A DNA stretch of 64,000 bases from CAKZYD01 sp039814715 (GCA_039814715.1 JBCCAR010000010.1:27315-91314); one strand, 5' to 3'; shown: positions 24,954-35,091, counted from the stretch's first letter. The notes: generated from the sequence alone by a model not told the origin. Program-made: numbers and translations.

Positions 24954-25590
24954 AGTCGATCAGATTGTCAGTGTTGCAGCGCCTTTGCCGCAGGCGGATG
25001 TGGATACTGATATGGTGCTGCCCGCGCAGTTCTTGTTGCGTCTTGACAAAAACCTCGGTCCCTTTGCCTTCCATCGTGCGCGCCAGGCGGGTGGCTTTGT
25101 GCTTGATCAGCCGGCTTATAAAAACGCACAAATCTTGGTCGCTGGTCCGCGCTTCGCGATTGGGTCTAGCCGGGAACAGGCGGTTTGGGCTTTGCTGGAC
25201 GCCGGTATCGGCTGCATCATCGCTCCAAGCTTTGGCGAAATCTTCCACGCAAATGCCCTGCGCAATGGGCTTCTGGTTTTAAGCCTCAGTGAAGCGGGCC
25301 ATACACAGGCTATGGCGGCCGCGCAGCAGGCGCAGCGCCTGTCGGTGGATTTGGTTGCCCAGCAGGTCACGTTGCCGGATCAATCCAAATTAGACTTTGA
25401 GATCGACCCGCATCACCGCGACGCCCTGATGCGCGGCCTCGATGAAACCGCGCAGATCTTGCAAGATTTTGACACCGACATCGCTGCTTTTGAAAACCAA
25501 CAGGCGTGGCGCGCTCCGTGGCTTCGGATTAGCGATGATGCGCTGAGTACGTTTGATTATTACCGCCCAGAACAAGAAGACGTCCCATGA
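24946..25590 (+). CDS. Aconitase-family hydratase small subunit (LeuD-like)
   Basis: This 214-residue swivel-domain subunit overlaps the large subunit by 8 bp. The family landmarks are 'DTDMVLPAQFL' near residue 19, 'AGPRFAIGSSREQAVWALL' (about 65-83) and 'IIAPSFGEIFHANALRNGL'. The serine-arginine loop positions the substrate carboxylates. With the upstream gene it forms the heterodimeric hydratase. A 'DYYRPEQE' type ending is common in LeuD proteins. Its stop overlaps the lyase start by 4 bp. Confidence 0.9.
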   Translation: MDKVDQIVSVAAPLPQADVDTDMVLPAQFLLRLDKNLGPFAFHRARQAGGFVLDQPAYKNAQILVAGPRFAIGSSREQAVWALLDAGIGCIIAPSFGEIFHANALRNGLLVLSLSEAGHTQAMAAAQQAQRLSVDLVAQQVTLPDQSKLDFEIDPHHRDALMRGLDETAQILQDFDTDIAAFENQQAWRAPWLRISDDALSTFDYYRPEQEDVP

Positions 25591-26456
25591 GTACATATTC
25601 GCTGAAAAAAACGCTTGAGAACAATCAGTTCGTGGCAGCGCCTGGCCTCTACGACATGATCTCGGCCGTGGTTGCCAATAAGGTGGGCTTCGATTTTGTC
25701 TACGCCTCCGGCTACTGGCTCACAGCCTCTGGCTACGGCCTGCCTGATGCCGGCATTGTGAGCTACACGCAGCTGCTCGGCCGCGTGGCAACACTGTGTA
25801 AAACCGTCAATGCAGGCGTGATTGCTGATGCTGACACTGGCTTTGGCGGACTTCTAAATGTCCATCACACGGTGCAGGGCTATGAAGAGGCTGGCGTTGC
25901 GGCCATTCAGATCGAGGACCAGGAATTTCCAAAAAAGTGCGGCCATACGCCTTATAAGCGTGTGGTGGACACCAGTGAGATGGTGCGCAAGATCGAAGTG
26001 GCTTGTGCAGCCAGGAAAGACCCCAGCGGCATCCAGATCATCGCCCGCACCGATGCCCGCCAGCCCGAAGGCCTTGAGGCCGCTGTTGCCCGCGGCAAAG
26101 CGTATGGCGAGGCAGGCGCAGATATCGTCTTTGTTGAAGCGCTCCATAGTGAAGACGAGATGCGCGCGGCGTGTGACGCCATTGACGCGCCAATGATCGC
26201 AAATATGGCCCATGGCGGCGCAACGCCGATTAAGACGCCTGCTGAGCTGAAGGACATTGGCTATCAATTGGCCATATATCCTGCCGTAACGGCACTATCG
26301 GCGGCTGCAGCGGTGGAAACGTCCTTGCGCGCTTTAAAAGATGGGGGCCTTCCATCAAACAAGCACGGCGATATCTTCAACTTCGATGAGTTCTGCCGTT
26401 TGATCGGCTTTGAAGATGTTTGGGCGTTTGAAGAAAAATGGGGCAGCTCTGATTAA
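25587..26456 (+). CDS. Isocitrate-lyase/PEP-mutase-family carbon-carbon lyase
   Basis: This 289-residue TIM-barrel protein has metal-binding Asp81 and Asp83 in 'GVIADADTGFGG' and the catalytic loop 'FPKKCGH' with Cys118. That Cys marks true lyases (isocitrate, methylisocitrate, dimethylmalate) rather than PEP mutases. The length fits methylisocitrate or 2,3-dimethylmalate lyase. No methylcitrate synthase gene is nearby, and the gene is translationally coupled to the hydratase, so cleavage of an alkylmalate to pyruvate plus a short acid is the best guess. Confidence 0.9.
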   Translation: MSTYSLKKTLENNQFVAAPGLYDMISAVVANKVGFDFVYASGYWLTASGYGLPDAGIVSYTQLLGRVATLCKTVNAGVIADADTGFGGLLNVHHTVQGYEEAGVAAIQIEDQEFPKKCGHTPYKRVVDTSEMVRKIEVACAARKDPSGIQIIARTDARQPEGLEAAVARGKAYGEAGADIVFVEALHSEDEMRAACDAIDAPMIANMAHGGATPIKTPAELKDIGYQLAIYPAVTALSAAAAVETSLRALKDGGLPSNKHGDIFNFDEFCRLIGFEDVWAFEEKWGSSD

Positions 26457-26490
26457 AAGAGCTACCCCGCCTTCACTCCTGCACAGGAGC

Positions 26491-29400
26491 TTAGAACGAC
26501 CATGCAATCCCAGCGCTGCCGCGGTGGCTGGTAAAGCCATTTCCGAAATTGCCATCATAGCGAATGTGTGCTGACAGGCGCTGCGAGATATCAATGGCAA
26601 AACCCGTGCCGACGGCCACTTGATTGCTCGCTTGATCGCCGCCGCGGGTGGTGAAGCTTGCGGTTTGAACATTGACCGCATTGGAATTCACCACTGCGCT
26701 GTCATCGCCAAAGGCATGCTCATACATTAAATCGAGTTGCGGACGGATCGTAACCGCGCCACTTTGCGTTTCTGCTTCAAGGCGCACACCAGCGGCCACA
26801 AAGGTGCGGTTGAAGCGTTCTGCGTCGACATTCAAGTCCAGAATGCCTGCGCCGGTCTCTGTGTAAGCATCGCGTTTGGCGCTGATATGTTCCACGTGTG
26901 CGATGGGCGAAACTTTGAAGGTTTCGGCCTCATAAACAGTGTATTTCGCGCCAATGCTGAGGGAGAAGACGCTGCCATCGGCACCCCCTGTGGCGGTCAC
27001 GCTGGGCGCGCCGATGAGTTCAATCACACGGTCAATGTCATAGTCTTGAAAGCCGTAGCTGACGGCGGCCGAGATACCAAAATCACCGCGCTCATAGACG
27101 CCGTGCGCACCGATATGAATAGTATCAACATCCGCATCCGATAGATCACTGTCGATATTGCCGGTGCTAAAGCCGGCCGCCAGGCCAACGCGTATCACGC
27201 CATCATCGAGCGGTATAAAGCCGTCAAAGCCAGTCGCGAGACCGCCAAGGCCAGCGTCATAGCCCGTGCGTCCATTGCCGCCGGACACATCTGCTAAAGC
27301 GCCCATTGCCGCTCCCCAAACGGCGTAGCGTTTGCCGTCGCTGCCCAGTCCAGTGGGATTGCCAGTTTGCGCCACTTGCTGGCCGCCCGCGTCTACAAAT
27401 CCGTTAGCGGCGCCCATGAGAACCCCTCTGCGGCGCAGCGTTTCAGCAAAGATGCGGCCATCAACGAGGCCTGCTTGTACAGAATTGGCTTGGATGGATT
27501 TATCGGACTCATCCAGGCCGCGATCATAGCTGATGGTGACGTCTTGGTCGTTATAGGCGACCGTCACGTCCACATCGGGCAGATTGTCGGTGACGCTGCT
27601 AAACGCGCCCGTTACCTGCTCAGCAGCGGTAATGATCACATAGTCTTGATCTCTGGGGAACCCGGCGGGGTACATCACGCCATTGACCGCCAGTGCACCA
27701 TCGATGATCACGTCATCGCCCACCGCAATCAGGTCAGCGCTTCCGTTAGCTGCGATATCGATTTCCAGTGTGGAGCCGGGCTCTAAGGTCAGATCATTGG
27801 TAATCGCAAATGTGCCAACGCCGCCTTCGCCTGGGCTAAAGGTACCCTCGTTGATAAGGTTGCGAACCCCGCCAGCGCCTTCCAGGCGGGCACCAGGCGC
27901 GTTGGTCACATCAACGGACAAAAATTGCGAACGGATGATGGCCGTGCCTTGCAAAATCGAGGCAGGCGCGAAATCGAATTCCTGTGGTATGTCCTGGCCT
28001 TCAAAGACCCAAGTCCCGTCGCCGCGCTTCTCAATGCGTTCAACGCCAATGGCGAAGGCAACATCATTTGCCACCAGCTCGACATTGCCCGTGGTGCCCG
28101 CCGCGCCGTCAAAGGCGAGCGTGTCCGTGCCGCTGCCCAGATCCACACCGCCGGTCACCATTGCCGTTGGCAGGACGATCACTTCATCATCACCACTCCC
28201 GGTGAGAAGGGCGTCCGTCGTGCCAGCATCTATATCACCCGCGATTTGAATAATGTCATTGCCTGCGCCCATAGCAATGCCGCCGCCGCGCACCTCAGCG
28301 CCTTCGCGAACGAAGATGGTGTCATCGCCGAGACCAAGGTCTATGGCGATCCGGTCACTGCCGCCAGAGACCACCTGACCGGCAATGTCGAGCGTGGTGT
28401 TAATCGCGATTGCTGCGCCGCCATCGTTGCCTTCCGCGATGACTGTACCTTGGCTGGAGAAGACATTTGCCTCTGCTGCGGTATTTGAGCCTGCGTCTAT
28501 GTTAATTGTTGCTGTTGCTGTGCCAGTTGCGCCAGGTAGAGCTGTCAGATAAATGCCGCGCGAATTGACATCACCGCCAGAGAACACATCGCCGCCTGCT
28601 TCCAGCGTCAGTGTCGTTGCTGCGCCATTGTCAAGATACAAGCGCACGCCGTCAGACGCCGCTGAGGACCCGCCGCCTTCCACATTGCCGCTGATTGTAA
28701 TGGTGCCAGCGTTGCCGGCATTCATGGGCATGCCTGCGCCATAAAACACGGTGATGCCATGCGCATCATCGCCAGAGGCACGTATGTTACCATCCACATC
28801 AATCAGTGTTGCAACATCACTGCCAAGCCCGCGTCGATCCAGCCAAATGCCGTCGGAGCCTTCGCCGCTGGTGAGGATTTGACTGCCCTCAGCCAAAGTG
28901 ATTGCGCCTTCGCCTATAACACCGATCCCAAAGGCGTCCTCGCCAGAGGTTGTAATCGTTCCGCCCAGCGTGATGCTGCCAGTTTGGAAAGCATTGCCGC
29001 CATCATTGTCATTAGCATTATAGCCAACCCAGATGCCGTCCGCCATGTCGCCGCTGGTTGTGATCGCGCCGTTCACGGTGATGCTGCCGTCGGTTAAATC
29101 GCCTCCCATCGCAGGCGCTTCTAAATAGTCGATCCATATACCATCGGCATCGATGCCCGTGGTGGTAATGCTGCTGTCAGCGGTTGTGACGATGCCGAAG
29201 AGAGAGCCATCAGCGCCAATGCCATTCGCGCCCTCGCCGCTGGTGGAGAGGATGCCGGTGAGCTCTAAGTCCTCAAGCTGCTCATCCAGCCAAACGGCAT
29301 GGGCCTGCGCGCCAATCGTCGTAATGGTGCCGCCCACATTCACATCATTGGTCCCCCCGACGCTGCCCTGGATGAAGAGGCCAACGGCGTCTTCGCCGCT

Positions 29401-32400
29401 GGTCACAATTGTATTGGGTCCGCCGAACTGAAGATCACCATTGCTGCCCATATGAATGGAAATGGCATTAGAACCGTCTGCGATCGTGTTGATCTCGTTG
29501 TTGGCGAAGGCCGCTATGATGGTGCCATTCTCGCCCACGCTAAGATCAAGCGCCGTGGAATTTGCCCCCAGCGTTGCCAGCGAACTGTCAACAAGGGAGA
29601 ATGTGAGATCGCCGGTGTCGCCCGTTGCCAGCTGATAGCCGCCCGCGCCCACGCCGCGTGTGATGGCGTTAATGCCCTCAATCGACGCTGTGACAGAGCT
29701 TGATGGGCCAGCGTTCACACGCATCAAGTTTGAGCCATCGCCCAGTGTTTCAAAGTCGGCGCCAGCGTAAGCGCTATCGGCGCCCTCTGCGGAGAAGGTA
29801 AAGGAAGAACCTCCTCCTGCGCTGGATGTAACAGACACCAGGTCGGCATTCTGACCTTCACTCAGCAAGGTCTGCTCAGTGCGCTGCGCACTCAAAGTCA
29901 AATCTGTCGATGCGGCACTGCTGTCAAAATCATTGACAAGAATGACCGAAGAGCCGTCGCCGCTGGTTGCCAGAGCGTTGGTGCCATTGGAAATTAAGTT
30001 GAAAATACTCGCAGTTGCTTGCATGCGAATGGCGGCAGCCTCCGAGCCGATGGTTGAGATCGATGCGCTGTCCAGCAGAACAATCTCCACGGCATTGCCG
30101 CCACCGTTTGCGGCGATGCCAGCAGACCGCGCGCCGCTCGTGCGGATAGCGCTGTTTTCATCAGCGAACACGCGCACGTTACTGCTGCCTGCATCGCCGC
30201 CTGCGATTCCAAAAGAATCCGCGCCGCTTGTTTGAATGCTGCCATCGCCTTCCAGCGAAATGGTCATGACGGGCGCGGCATCTCCGACGGTTCGCCCTTG
30301 AATGCCCACGGCTCCGTTTGCCGTCGTATCCACTATTCCGGCAATGCGCACGTCGGAAAAAGTCTGTTCCGTTTCAAAGCGGTCCCGGAAAGGGAGAGTG
30401 TTGTCTACGGGCGGGCGGCTATCGACCACCGGGAGATCCTCGGTAATCACATTGCCCTCGACCACAATCGCTGCCACATCCACCACAGAAGAATTCAGTG
30501 CAGCGCCGTCATTGATGATCGCCTGACCGCGTGTTTTTATGATCTGTTCAAAGCCCTCAAATGTGGTTGAAGACAGACCTTCAGTGACGGTAAAGACCGG
30601 GTTTGCGCCATCCGTCGTCAGGTTCGTGCCGCTGGCAACAATCAAATCACCGCCATGCACGTTCCAAGCACGGGCATCGTCACTGGTCAGGGTCCAGGTA
30701 GAGAGGTCTTCTTTCTCAAAGACTTCAAAATTCACGTATTGTGTATCGAGCAGGTCGCTATCGAAGGTTGCTTCGCCTGTCCCACCCAGAATGAATGTGT
30801 CCGTGCCGCCGGCCCCGTCGACGTTGCCGATGGCTATGCCACCAGGTTGCAGCTCGAAAATGTCGTTCGTATCGCTGGCAAAGGTCACGGCTGTGCCGCC
30901 GGTGCCATTGATGGTGCCGGCATTGGCAATGCGGCCTTCCACGCCAGCGCTGTAGGCAATGCCGCTGCCGGCCACTTCAATTGTGCCATTGTTTTGAATG
31001 CCGCGGCTGGTTGGGCTGAGGTCTAGCTCTGCTTCAAATGTATCGGTAGCGGTAAACGCGTCAAACGTGTCGACGGTGATCTTCGCGGCGCCATCGGTAG
31101 GGACAGCCAAGCCAGGGCCATAGATCGTGACATTTTCACCTATGACAAGCGCGTTGGAAAACAGGCCTGTTGTTGAAATGGATGAGGTGGAGATGGCACC
31201 GGCCGCGTTCGACATGGCGTCGACATCATCGCCAAACGCGCTGGTGAAAACTGCGCCATGAGCGAAATTGCCTGACGTCTGGAGTGTGCTACCAGCCAGC
31301 GTGAATGCTGCCGAGCTGGAACCGGATGCGCCGAGCTGAGCGCGCAAGGCATCTGACATATCTCCAAGCGTTGTAATGCTACTGTTTTCAATGGTTTGTG
31401 TCGCCGCTGAGCCGGCACTTACGCCAGAAAGCCTAACTCCAGTTGAGCCATCGCCTTCCGTTCGGACTGTTGAGTTATTATTTATAACCACCGTTGAGAC
31501 AGCGGTTTCCTGGGTTGGCCCAAACTCAAAAGCGGCTGCATTTGCGCCGAATGTCGTAACATCAGACCCATTGATGGCAACTGTGGTCGAACTGGTGCTT
31601 CCAAACGTTGCGCTAACGATGCTAGAGCCTTCGCCGCTGGTTTGGGCAACGCTATCAACGAGTGAGATGACGTTGATGGAAACAGACCCACCTTCAACAT
31701 CAAAAATACTGGAGTTATCGCCAGTGCTCACAAATCCCAGGCCAGCAGTGCCGGTTCCAATATTATCCGCTGAAATGGAATAAGTCGCCGTATCGCCCGC
31801 CAGTTTAAACAGCGGCGCATCATCGCCGAAGGTGACGAAGGACGCGTCAAAGTCAAATTCTTCCGATGGGGCAGCGCCGCTCTCGGTCAACACGGCAGTG
31901 AAAACGCTGTTGCCTTCCGTCAGGGCGATAAGCGGGGAGTTATTGCCGAGTGTCGCTATACCGCCAAAGTTACTGCTGAGCCCTAAAATGGCGTTGTCAC
32001 CGTTCACGCGGATCGCGGCGGTATCTTCGCCAAAGACGACGATTTCCGCGCCGCCTCTGAGGACAACTTCAAGGGTGGATGTATCCATCACGCCAGCGTT
32101 CAGAATGATGCCAGCACCACCATTGCCGATGACGCCTATACCATCGCCATTTGATGTAAAGCGGGTCACGCTACCAGCAGCCAGCTCAATGCCGCTTGCC
32201 CCGATGGCGAAGATATCGCCATCATCCCCGCCAGGCTGCCCGAGAGTGATGCCGTTCTGACCTGCCGCGAGCGCGCCGCCTGTACCGGGGGCACTTCTGA
32301 TCTGGCTGATCACGTTGTTATCAACGGGCGTGCTGGACGCACCTAGGGTAATAACAGCGCCATTCGCATCGGTAATCACGGTGTTGATTGCCGTAAGGGC

Positions 32401-33102
32401 CTCGCCTTGTACGGGGAAGCCAAAGACCTCATTCAAGGGGTCGTTTTCGGCAGCTCCATCGCCGAAGATGAGGACTGGGTCGCCCTCGTCATCCAGCTCA
32501 ATCGATGTCGAGACGCCTGCGTCTGTAAACGCGGCGGCAAAGGCGGTTTCAATGCCAAGCGGGTCAGCTGGGTCGATGGTGAAATTGATGTTATTGTCGT
32601 CGAGTACCTGCTGGGCATCAGCGGCGGTTGGCATGGCGCCACCTGCAAACAAACCAGCGAAGTCATTGAACAATGTGGTGTAGGGCTCTTGGAACACCTG
32701 GCCAAAATCACTGAGTGCGACCGTTCCTTCCTCAAGAAGCGCTAAATTGGAGACTGACGCGTTTCGCACCAAGATGCTGCTGCCACCGCCCAGCGCAATG
32801 GTTGGCGTGCCGCCTGAAAACACAGCATCAGCGTTGAAACCCCTAAAGATTGGATCGATAATCGTTAGATCGACGTTCTGAGACCCGGGGGCATTGATGC
32901 CGGCTGTGATGGGAGTCGCATCATTGGTCCCTGGGTCGCTGCCGAAGGTGCAAACAACGCTATCGCCGGTCATTGGGTTGGCAATGTCGCAGGATGATTG
33001 CGCCATGGCTTGGCCAACTGGCATTGCTGCGAGCGCCGCTGCGATGGCTGCCGCACTCGCACTAATTTTCAAAGACACCCTATTCGCGCTGATATCTGAC
33101 AT
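26491..33102 (-). CDS. Giant autotransporter adhesin-type protein
   Basis: This 2203-residue secreted protein has a signal peptide ('AAIAAALAAMPVGQAMA', cut near residue 35), a passenger of about 1850 residues rich in Gly, Thr, Ser, Asp and Asn with beta-helix character and almost no Cys, and a C-terminal autotransporter barrel from about residue 1930 that ends 'GSAGIAWSF' with the terminal Phe needed for outer-membrane insertion. Short repeats with an 'ITTSG..A.GI' core occupy about residues 1255-1460. AGGGG precedes the ATG. No protease or lipase motif is visible, so adhesion or biofilm function is likely. It is the largest gene in the window. Confidence 0.92.
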   Translation of the reverse strand: MSDISANRVSLKISASAAAIAAALAAMPVGQAMAQSSCDIANPMTGDSVVCTFGSDPGTNDATPITAGINAPGSQNVDLTIIDPIFRGFNADAVFSGGTPTIALGGGSSILVRNASVSNLALLEEGTVALSDFGQVFQEPYTTLFNDFAGLFAGGAMPTAADAQQVLDDNNINFTIDPADPLGIETAFAAAFTDAGVSTSIELDDEGDPVLIFGDGAAENDPLNEVFGFPVQGEALTAINTVITDANGAVITLGASSTPVDNNVISQIRSAPGTGGALAAGQNGITLGQPGGDDGDIFAIGASGIELAAGSVTRFTSNGDGIGVIGNGGAGIILNAGVMDTSTLEVVLRGGAEIVVFGEDTAAIRVNGDNAILGLSSNFGGIATLGNNSPLIALTEGNSVFTAVLTESGAAPSEEFDFDASFVTFGDDAPLFKLAGDTATYSISADNIGTGTAGLGFVSTGDNSSIFDVEGGSVSINVISLVDSVAQTSGEGSSIVSATFGSTSSTTVAINGSDVTTFGANAAAFEFGPTQETAVSTVVINNNSTVRTEGDGSTGVRLSGVSAGSAATQTIENSSITTLGDMSDALRAQLGASGSSSAAFTLAGSTLQTSGNFAHGAVFTSAFGDDVDAMSNAAGAISTSSISTTGLFSNALVIGENVTIYGPGLAVPTDGAAKITVDTFDAFTATDTFEAELDLSPTSRGIQNNGTIEVAGSGIAYSAGVEGRIANAGTINGTGGTAVTFASDTNDIFELQPGGIAIGNVDGAGGTDTFILGGTGEATFDSDLLDTQYVNFEVFEKEDLSTWTLTSDDARAWNVHGGDLIVASGTNLTTDGANPVFTVTEGLSSTTFEGFEQIIKTRGQAIINDGAALNSSVVDVAAIVVEGNVITEDLPVVDSRPPVDNTLPFRDRFETEQTFSDVRIAGIVDTTANGAVGIQGRTVGDAAPVMTISLEGDGSIQTSGADSFGIAGGDAGSSNVRVFADENSAIRTSGARSAGIAANGGGNAVEIVLLDSASISTIGSEAAAIRMQATASIFNLISNGTNALATSGDGSSVILVNDFDSSAASTDLTLSAQRTEQTLLSEGQNADLVSVTSSAGGGSSFTFSAEGADSAYAGADFETLGDGSNLMRVNAGPSSSVTASIEGINAITRGVGAGGYQLATGDTGDLTFSLVDSSLATLGANSTALDLSVGENGTIIAAFANNEINTIADGSNAISIHMGSNGDLQFGGPNTIVTSGEDAVGLFIQGSVGGTNDVNVGGTITTIGAQAHAVWLDEQLEDLELTGILSTSGEGANGIGADGSLFGIVTTADSSITTTGIDADGIWIDYLEAPAMGGDLTDGSITVNGAITTSGDMADGIWVGYNANDNDGGNAFQTGSITLGGTITTSGEDAFGIGVIGEGAITLAEGSQILTSGEGSDGIWLDRRGLGSDVATLIDVDGNIRASGDDAHGITVFYGAGMPMNAGNAGTITISGNVEGGGSSAASDGVRLYLDNGAATTLTLEAGGDVFSGGDVNSRGIYLTALPGATGTATATINIDAGSNTAAEANVFSSQGTVIAEGNDGGAAIAINTTLDIAGQVVSGGSDRIAIDLGLGDDTIFVREGAEVRGGGIAMGAGNDIIQIAGDIDAGTTDALLTGSGDDEVIVLPTAMVTGGVDLGSGTDTLAFDGAAGTTGNVELVANDVAFAIGVERIEKRGDGTWVFEGQDIPQEFDFAPASILQGTAIIRSQFLSVDVTNAPGARLEGAGGVRNLINEGTFSPGEGGVGTFAITNDLTLEPGSTLEIDIAANGSADLIAVGDDVIIDGALAVNGVMYPAGFPRDQDYVIITAAEQVTGAFSSVTDNLPDVDVTVAYNDQDVTISYDRGLDESDKSIQANSVQAGLVDGRIFAETLRRRGVLMGAANGFVDAGGQQVAQTGNPTGLGSDGKRYAVWGAAMGALADVSGGNGRTGYDAGLGGLATGFDGFIPLDDGVIRVGLAAGFSTGNIDSDLSDADVDTIHIGAHGVYERGDFGISAAVSYGFQDYDIDRVIELIGAPSVTATGGADGSVFSLSIGAKYTVYEAETFKVSPIAHVEHISAKRDAYTETGAGILDLNVDAERFNRTFVAAGVRLEAETQSGAVTIRPQLDLMYEHAFGDDSAVVNSNAVNVQTASFTTRGGDQASNQVAVGTGFAIDISQRLSAHIRYDGNFGNGFTSHRGSAGIAWSF
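28735..29335 (-). repeat. Tandem beta-helix repeats within the autotransporter passenger
   Basis: At least seven units share an 'I-T-T-S-G-x-x-A-x-G-I' core: 'ITTIGAQAHAV', 'LSTSGEGANGI', 'ITTTGIDADGI', 'ITTSGDMADGI', 'ITTSGEDAFGI', 'ILTSGEGSDGI' and 'IRASGDDAHGI'. Units are about 22-33 residues apart. Looser copies occur elsewhere in the passenger. Boundaries are approximate. Confidence 0.7.
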
Positions 33103-33229
33103 GATCGCCCCTTTTTTTTACTCTCTGCATCTGAACGGTGTTCAAATAGCTCCATACTCATAGGCGTAAGAAAGAGTGAAAAGGGGTCAGTTTTTTTTTC
33201 GTAGGCGGAATGATTTTTGGAAGGACTGC

Positions 33230-35050
33230 TTAAGAGGACAGCGCCTCGCGCTGTTCTTCCAGTATGAGCCACTCTTCTTCCATGGCATAAACTTGCGCCA
33301 ATTTTGTTTCCAGCGCTTTCGAGCTTGTTTGAAACTTCTCAGCATTTGAGTTGAATAAATCTGGGTCGGCCAAGGCCGCTTCTAGCTGGCTGATCTCATC
33401 GCGCGTGGCTTCGATTAAAGCTGGCAGTTCATCTAGGCGCCGTTGATCTTTGTAGCTCAGCTTTTTTGATCTTGTCTTTTGCTGCGCCTTTACCGTGATT
33501 GCGGGCTTTGCCTTTGAGGTTGATTGGGCGCTAGACGTCCAGCGTATCCGATCGTCTTTTTGGCTCAAGAAATCGCTATAGCCGCCGGCATATTCTTGCC
33601 AGTCTCCATTGCCGAGCGGCGCGATCGTGCTGGTCGCGACTTGGTCAATGAAATCACGGTCATGGCTTACCAGGAGCAGGGTTGCATCCATGTCCGCTAA
33701 AACATCTTCCAGCAGTTCAAGCGTGTCTAAATCGAGATCGTTCGTCGGTTCGTCCAGCACCAGCATATTGGCGGATTTGGCAAAGGCCTTGGCCAGTAAG
33801 AGCCGGTTGCGCTCCCCGCCTGAAAGCGAAGAGACCGGGCTGCGCATATGGCCTGGGTCGAACAGAAAGTCCTTTAAGTAGCTCGTGATGTGGCGCCGCT
33901 CGCCGCGCACATCCACCGTATCACTGCCGTCCGCTAAAATATCTTGGACGGTTTTGTTCTCCGCCAGGTCGCGGCGGTTTTGGTCCACATAGACGGTCTC
34001 CAGCCGCGCGCCGTGCGTGACCGTGCCGGTGTCAGGCGGCGTATCGCCGAGCAGCATGCGAATTAAGGTGGTTTTGCCAACGCCGTTTGGCCCGATGAAA
34101 GCCACTTTGTCGCCTGATAAGATTCGGCTTGAGAAGTCTTTGACGATGACGTGGTCGCCATAAGCCTTAGCCAGGCCCTTCGCTTCAATGGCCTTTTTGC
34201 CCGAAGCTTCCGCGTTGGTGATGTCGAGCTTAACCTGGCCGGTTGGGCGAATGCGGGCGGAGGAGCGTGCGCGCAATTTAGCAAGCTTGCGCACCCGGCC
34301 TTCATTGCGCGTGCGCCGCGCCGTCACGCCGCGCTCCATATAGCGCTGTTCGGCTTTGATATATTGTTTCTCGCGCTCTATCTCGCGTGCTTCTTCGTTT
34401 AGAACAAAGGCCTGAAACGTTTCAAACGCTGCATAGCCCTCAGGGCTACGGTGCAGTTTGCCGCGGTCAATCCAGAGGGTTTGGCGGGTGACTTCTTCTA
34501 AAAGCCGCCGATCATGGCTGATGAGAATGAAGGCGCCTTTGAACTTAGAAAGCCGTTCTTCTACCCAGGCGATGGCGGGAATATCGAGATGGTTGGTTGG
34601 TTCATCGAGCAACACCAAGTCGGGCTCGGTCAGAAACGCCCGCGCAAGCGCGATACGCCTCCGCCCGCCGCCGCTCAGCGTCTTCGGCTCAGCGCTGAGG
34701 TCTAAGCTGAGCTCCTCGGCCATGGGCTCAATGCGGTAAGCGTCGCGCGCGTCGGCGGGCAGGGCGTCTAGGAGCGCATCCGATACACTGCCAAAGTGCG
34801 TAAAGTCAGGCTCTTGCGGCAAATAGGTAACGACGTTGCCTGGCGCGATGCTGACGCTGCCTGTATCTGGCAGGACGGTGCCTGCGAGCACTTTCATAAA
34901 TGTGGATTTGCCCGCGCCGTTGCGCCCGACCAGGCAGAGCCGCTCTCGGGGTCCAACCGTTAAATCAAGCCCTGTTTGCCCGCCAAAGAGCGGGTCGCCG
35001 CCAAAATGGAGGGAGAGGCCCTGGGCCGTAAGAATTGGAAGCTGCGCCAT
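33230..35050 (-). CDS. uup: ABC-F family ATPase (Uup-like)
   Basis: The ATG at 35050 begins the family N-terminus ('LTAQGLSLHFGGDPLFGG') and gives 606 residues; the longer frame upstream reads into the adjacent Usp gene and looks non-coding. Two nucleotide-binding domains are complete: 'GRNGAGKST', 'LSGGGRRRIALA', 'LLDEPTNHLD' and 'GPNGVGKTTL', 'LSGGERNRLLLA', 'VLDEPTNDLD'. A C-terminal coiled coil ('LDELPALIEATRDEISQLE') marks the Uup branch. There are no membrane domains. ABC-F proteins act on ribosomes or DNA-linked processes. It lies 128 bp upstream of the autotransporter but need not be co-regulated. Confidence 0.92.
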   Translation of the reverse strand: MAQLPILTAQGLSLHFGGDPLFGGQTGLDLTVGPRERLCLVGRNGAGKSTFMKVLAGTVLPDTGSVSIAPGNVVTYLPQEPDFTHFGSVSDALLDALPADARDAYRIEPMAEELSLDLSAEPKTLSGGGRRRIALARAFLTEPDLVLLDEPTNHLDIPAIAWVEERLSKFKGAFILISHDRRLLEEVTRQTLWIDRGKLHRSPEGYAAFETFQAFVLNEEAREIEREKQYIKAEQRYMERGVTARRTRNEGRVRKLAKLRARSSARIRPTGQVKLDITNAEASGKKAIEAKGLAKAYGDHVIVKDFSSRILSGDKVAFIGPNGVGKTTLIRMLLGDTPPDTGTVTHGARLETVYVDQNRRDLAENKTVQDILADGSDTVDVRGERRHITSYLKDFLFDPGHMRSPVSSLSGGERNRLLLAKAFAKSANMLVLDEPTNDLDLDTLELLEDVLADMDATLLLVSHDRDFIDQVATSTIAPLGNGDWQEYAGGYSDFLSQKDDRIRWTSSAQSTSKAKPAITVKAQQKTRSKKLSYKDQRRLDELPALIEATRDEISQLEAALADPDLFNSNAEKFQTSSKALETKLAQVYAMEEEWLILEEQREALSS

Positions 35051-35091
35051 GCCAGCGCTGCTAGCGTGTTTTGATGGTTTATTCCAGCGCC

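Noticed and set aside
23541..25590. Leucine biosynthesis leuCD
   Set aside because: No leuA or leuB is nearby, the genes share an operator with hyuAB and overlap a C-C lyase gene, so a catabolic hydratase fits better.
28735..29335. Possible CRISPR-like repeats
   Set aside because: The repeats are degenerate at DNA level, vary in spacing and translate into a protein motif inside an open reading frame.
26672..33163. Many long plus-strand open frames antisense to the giant autotransporter
   Set aside because: They are shadows of a GC-rich repetitive gene on the other strand; they lack ribosome sites, family motifs and consistent starts.
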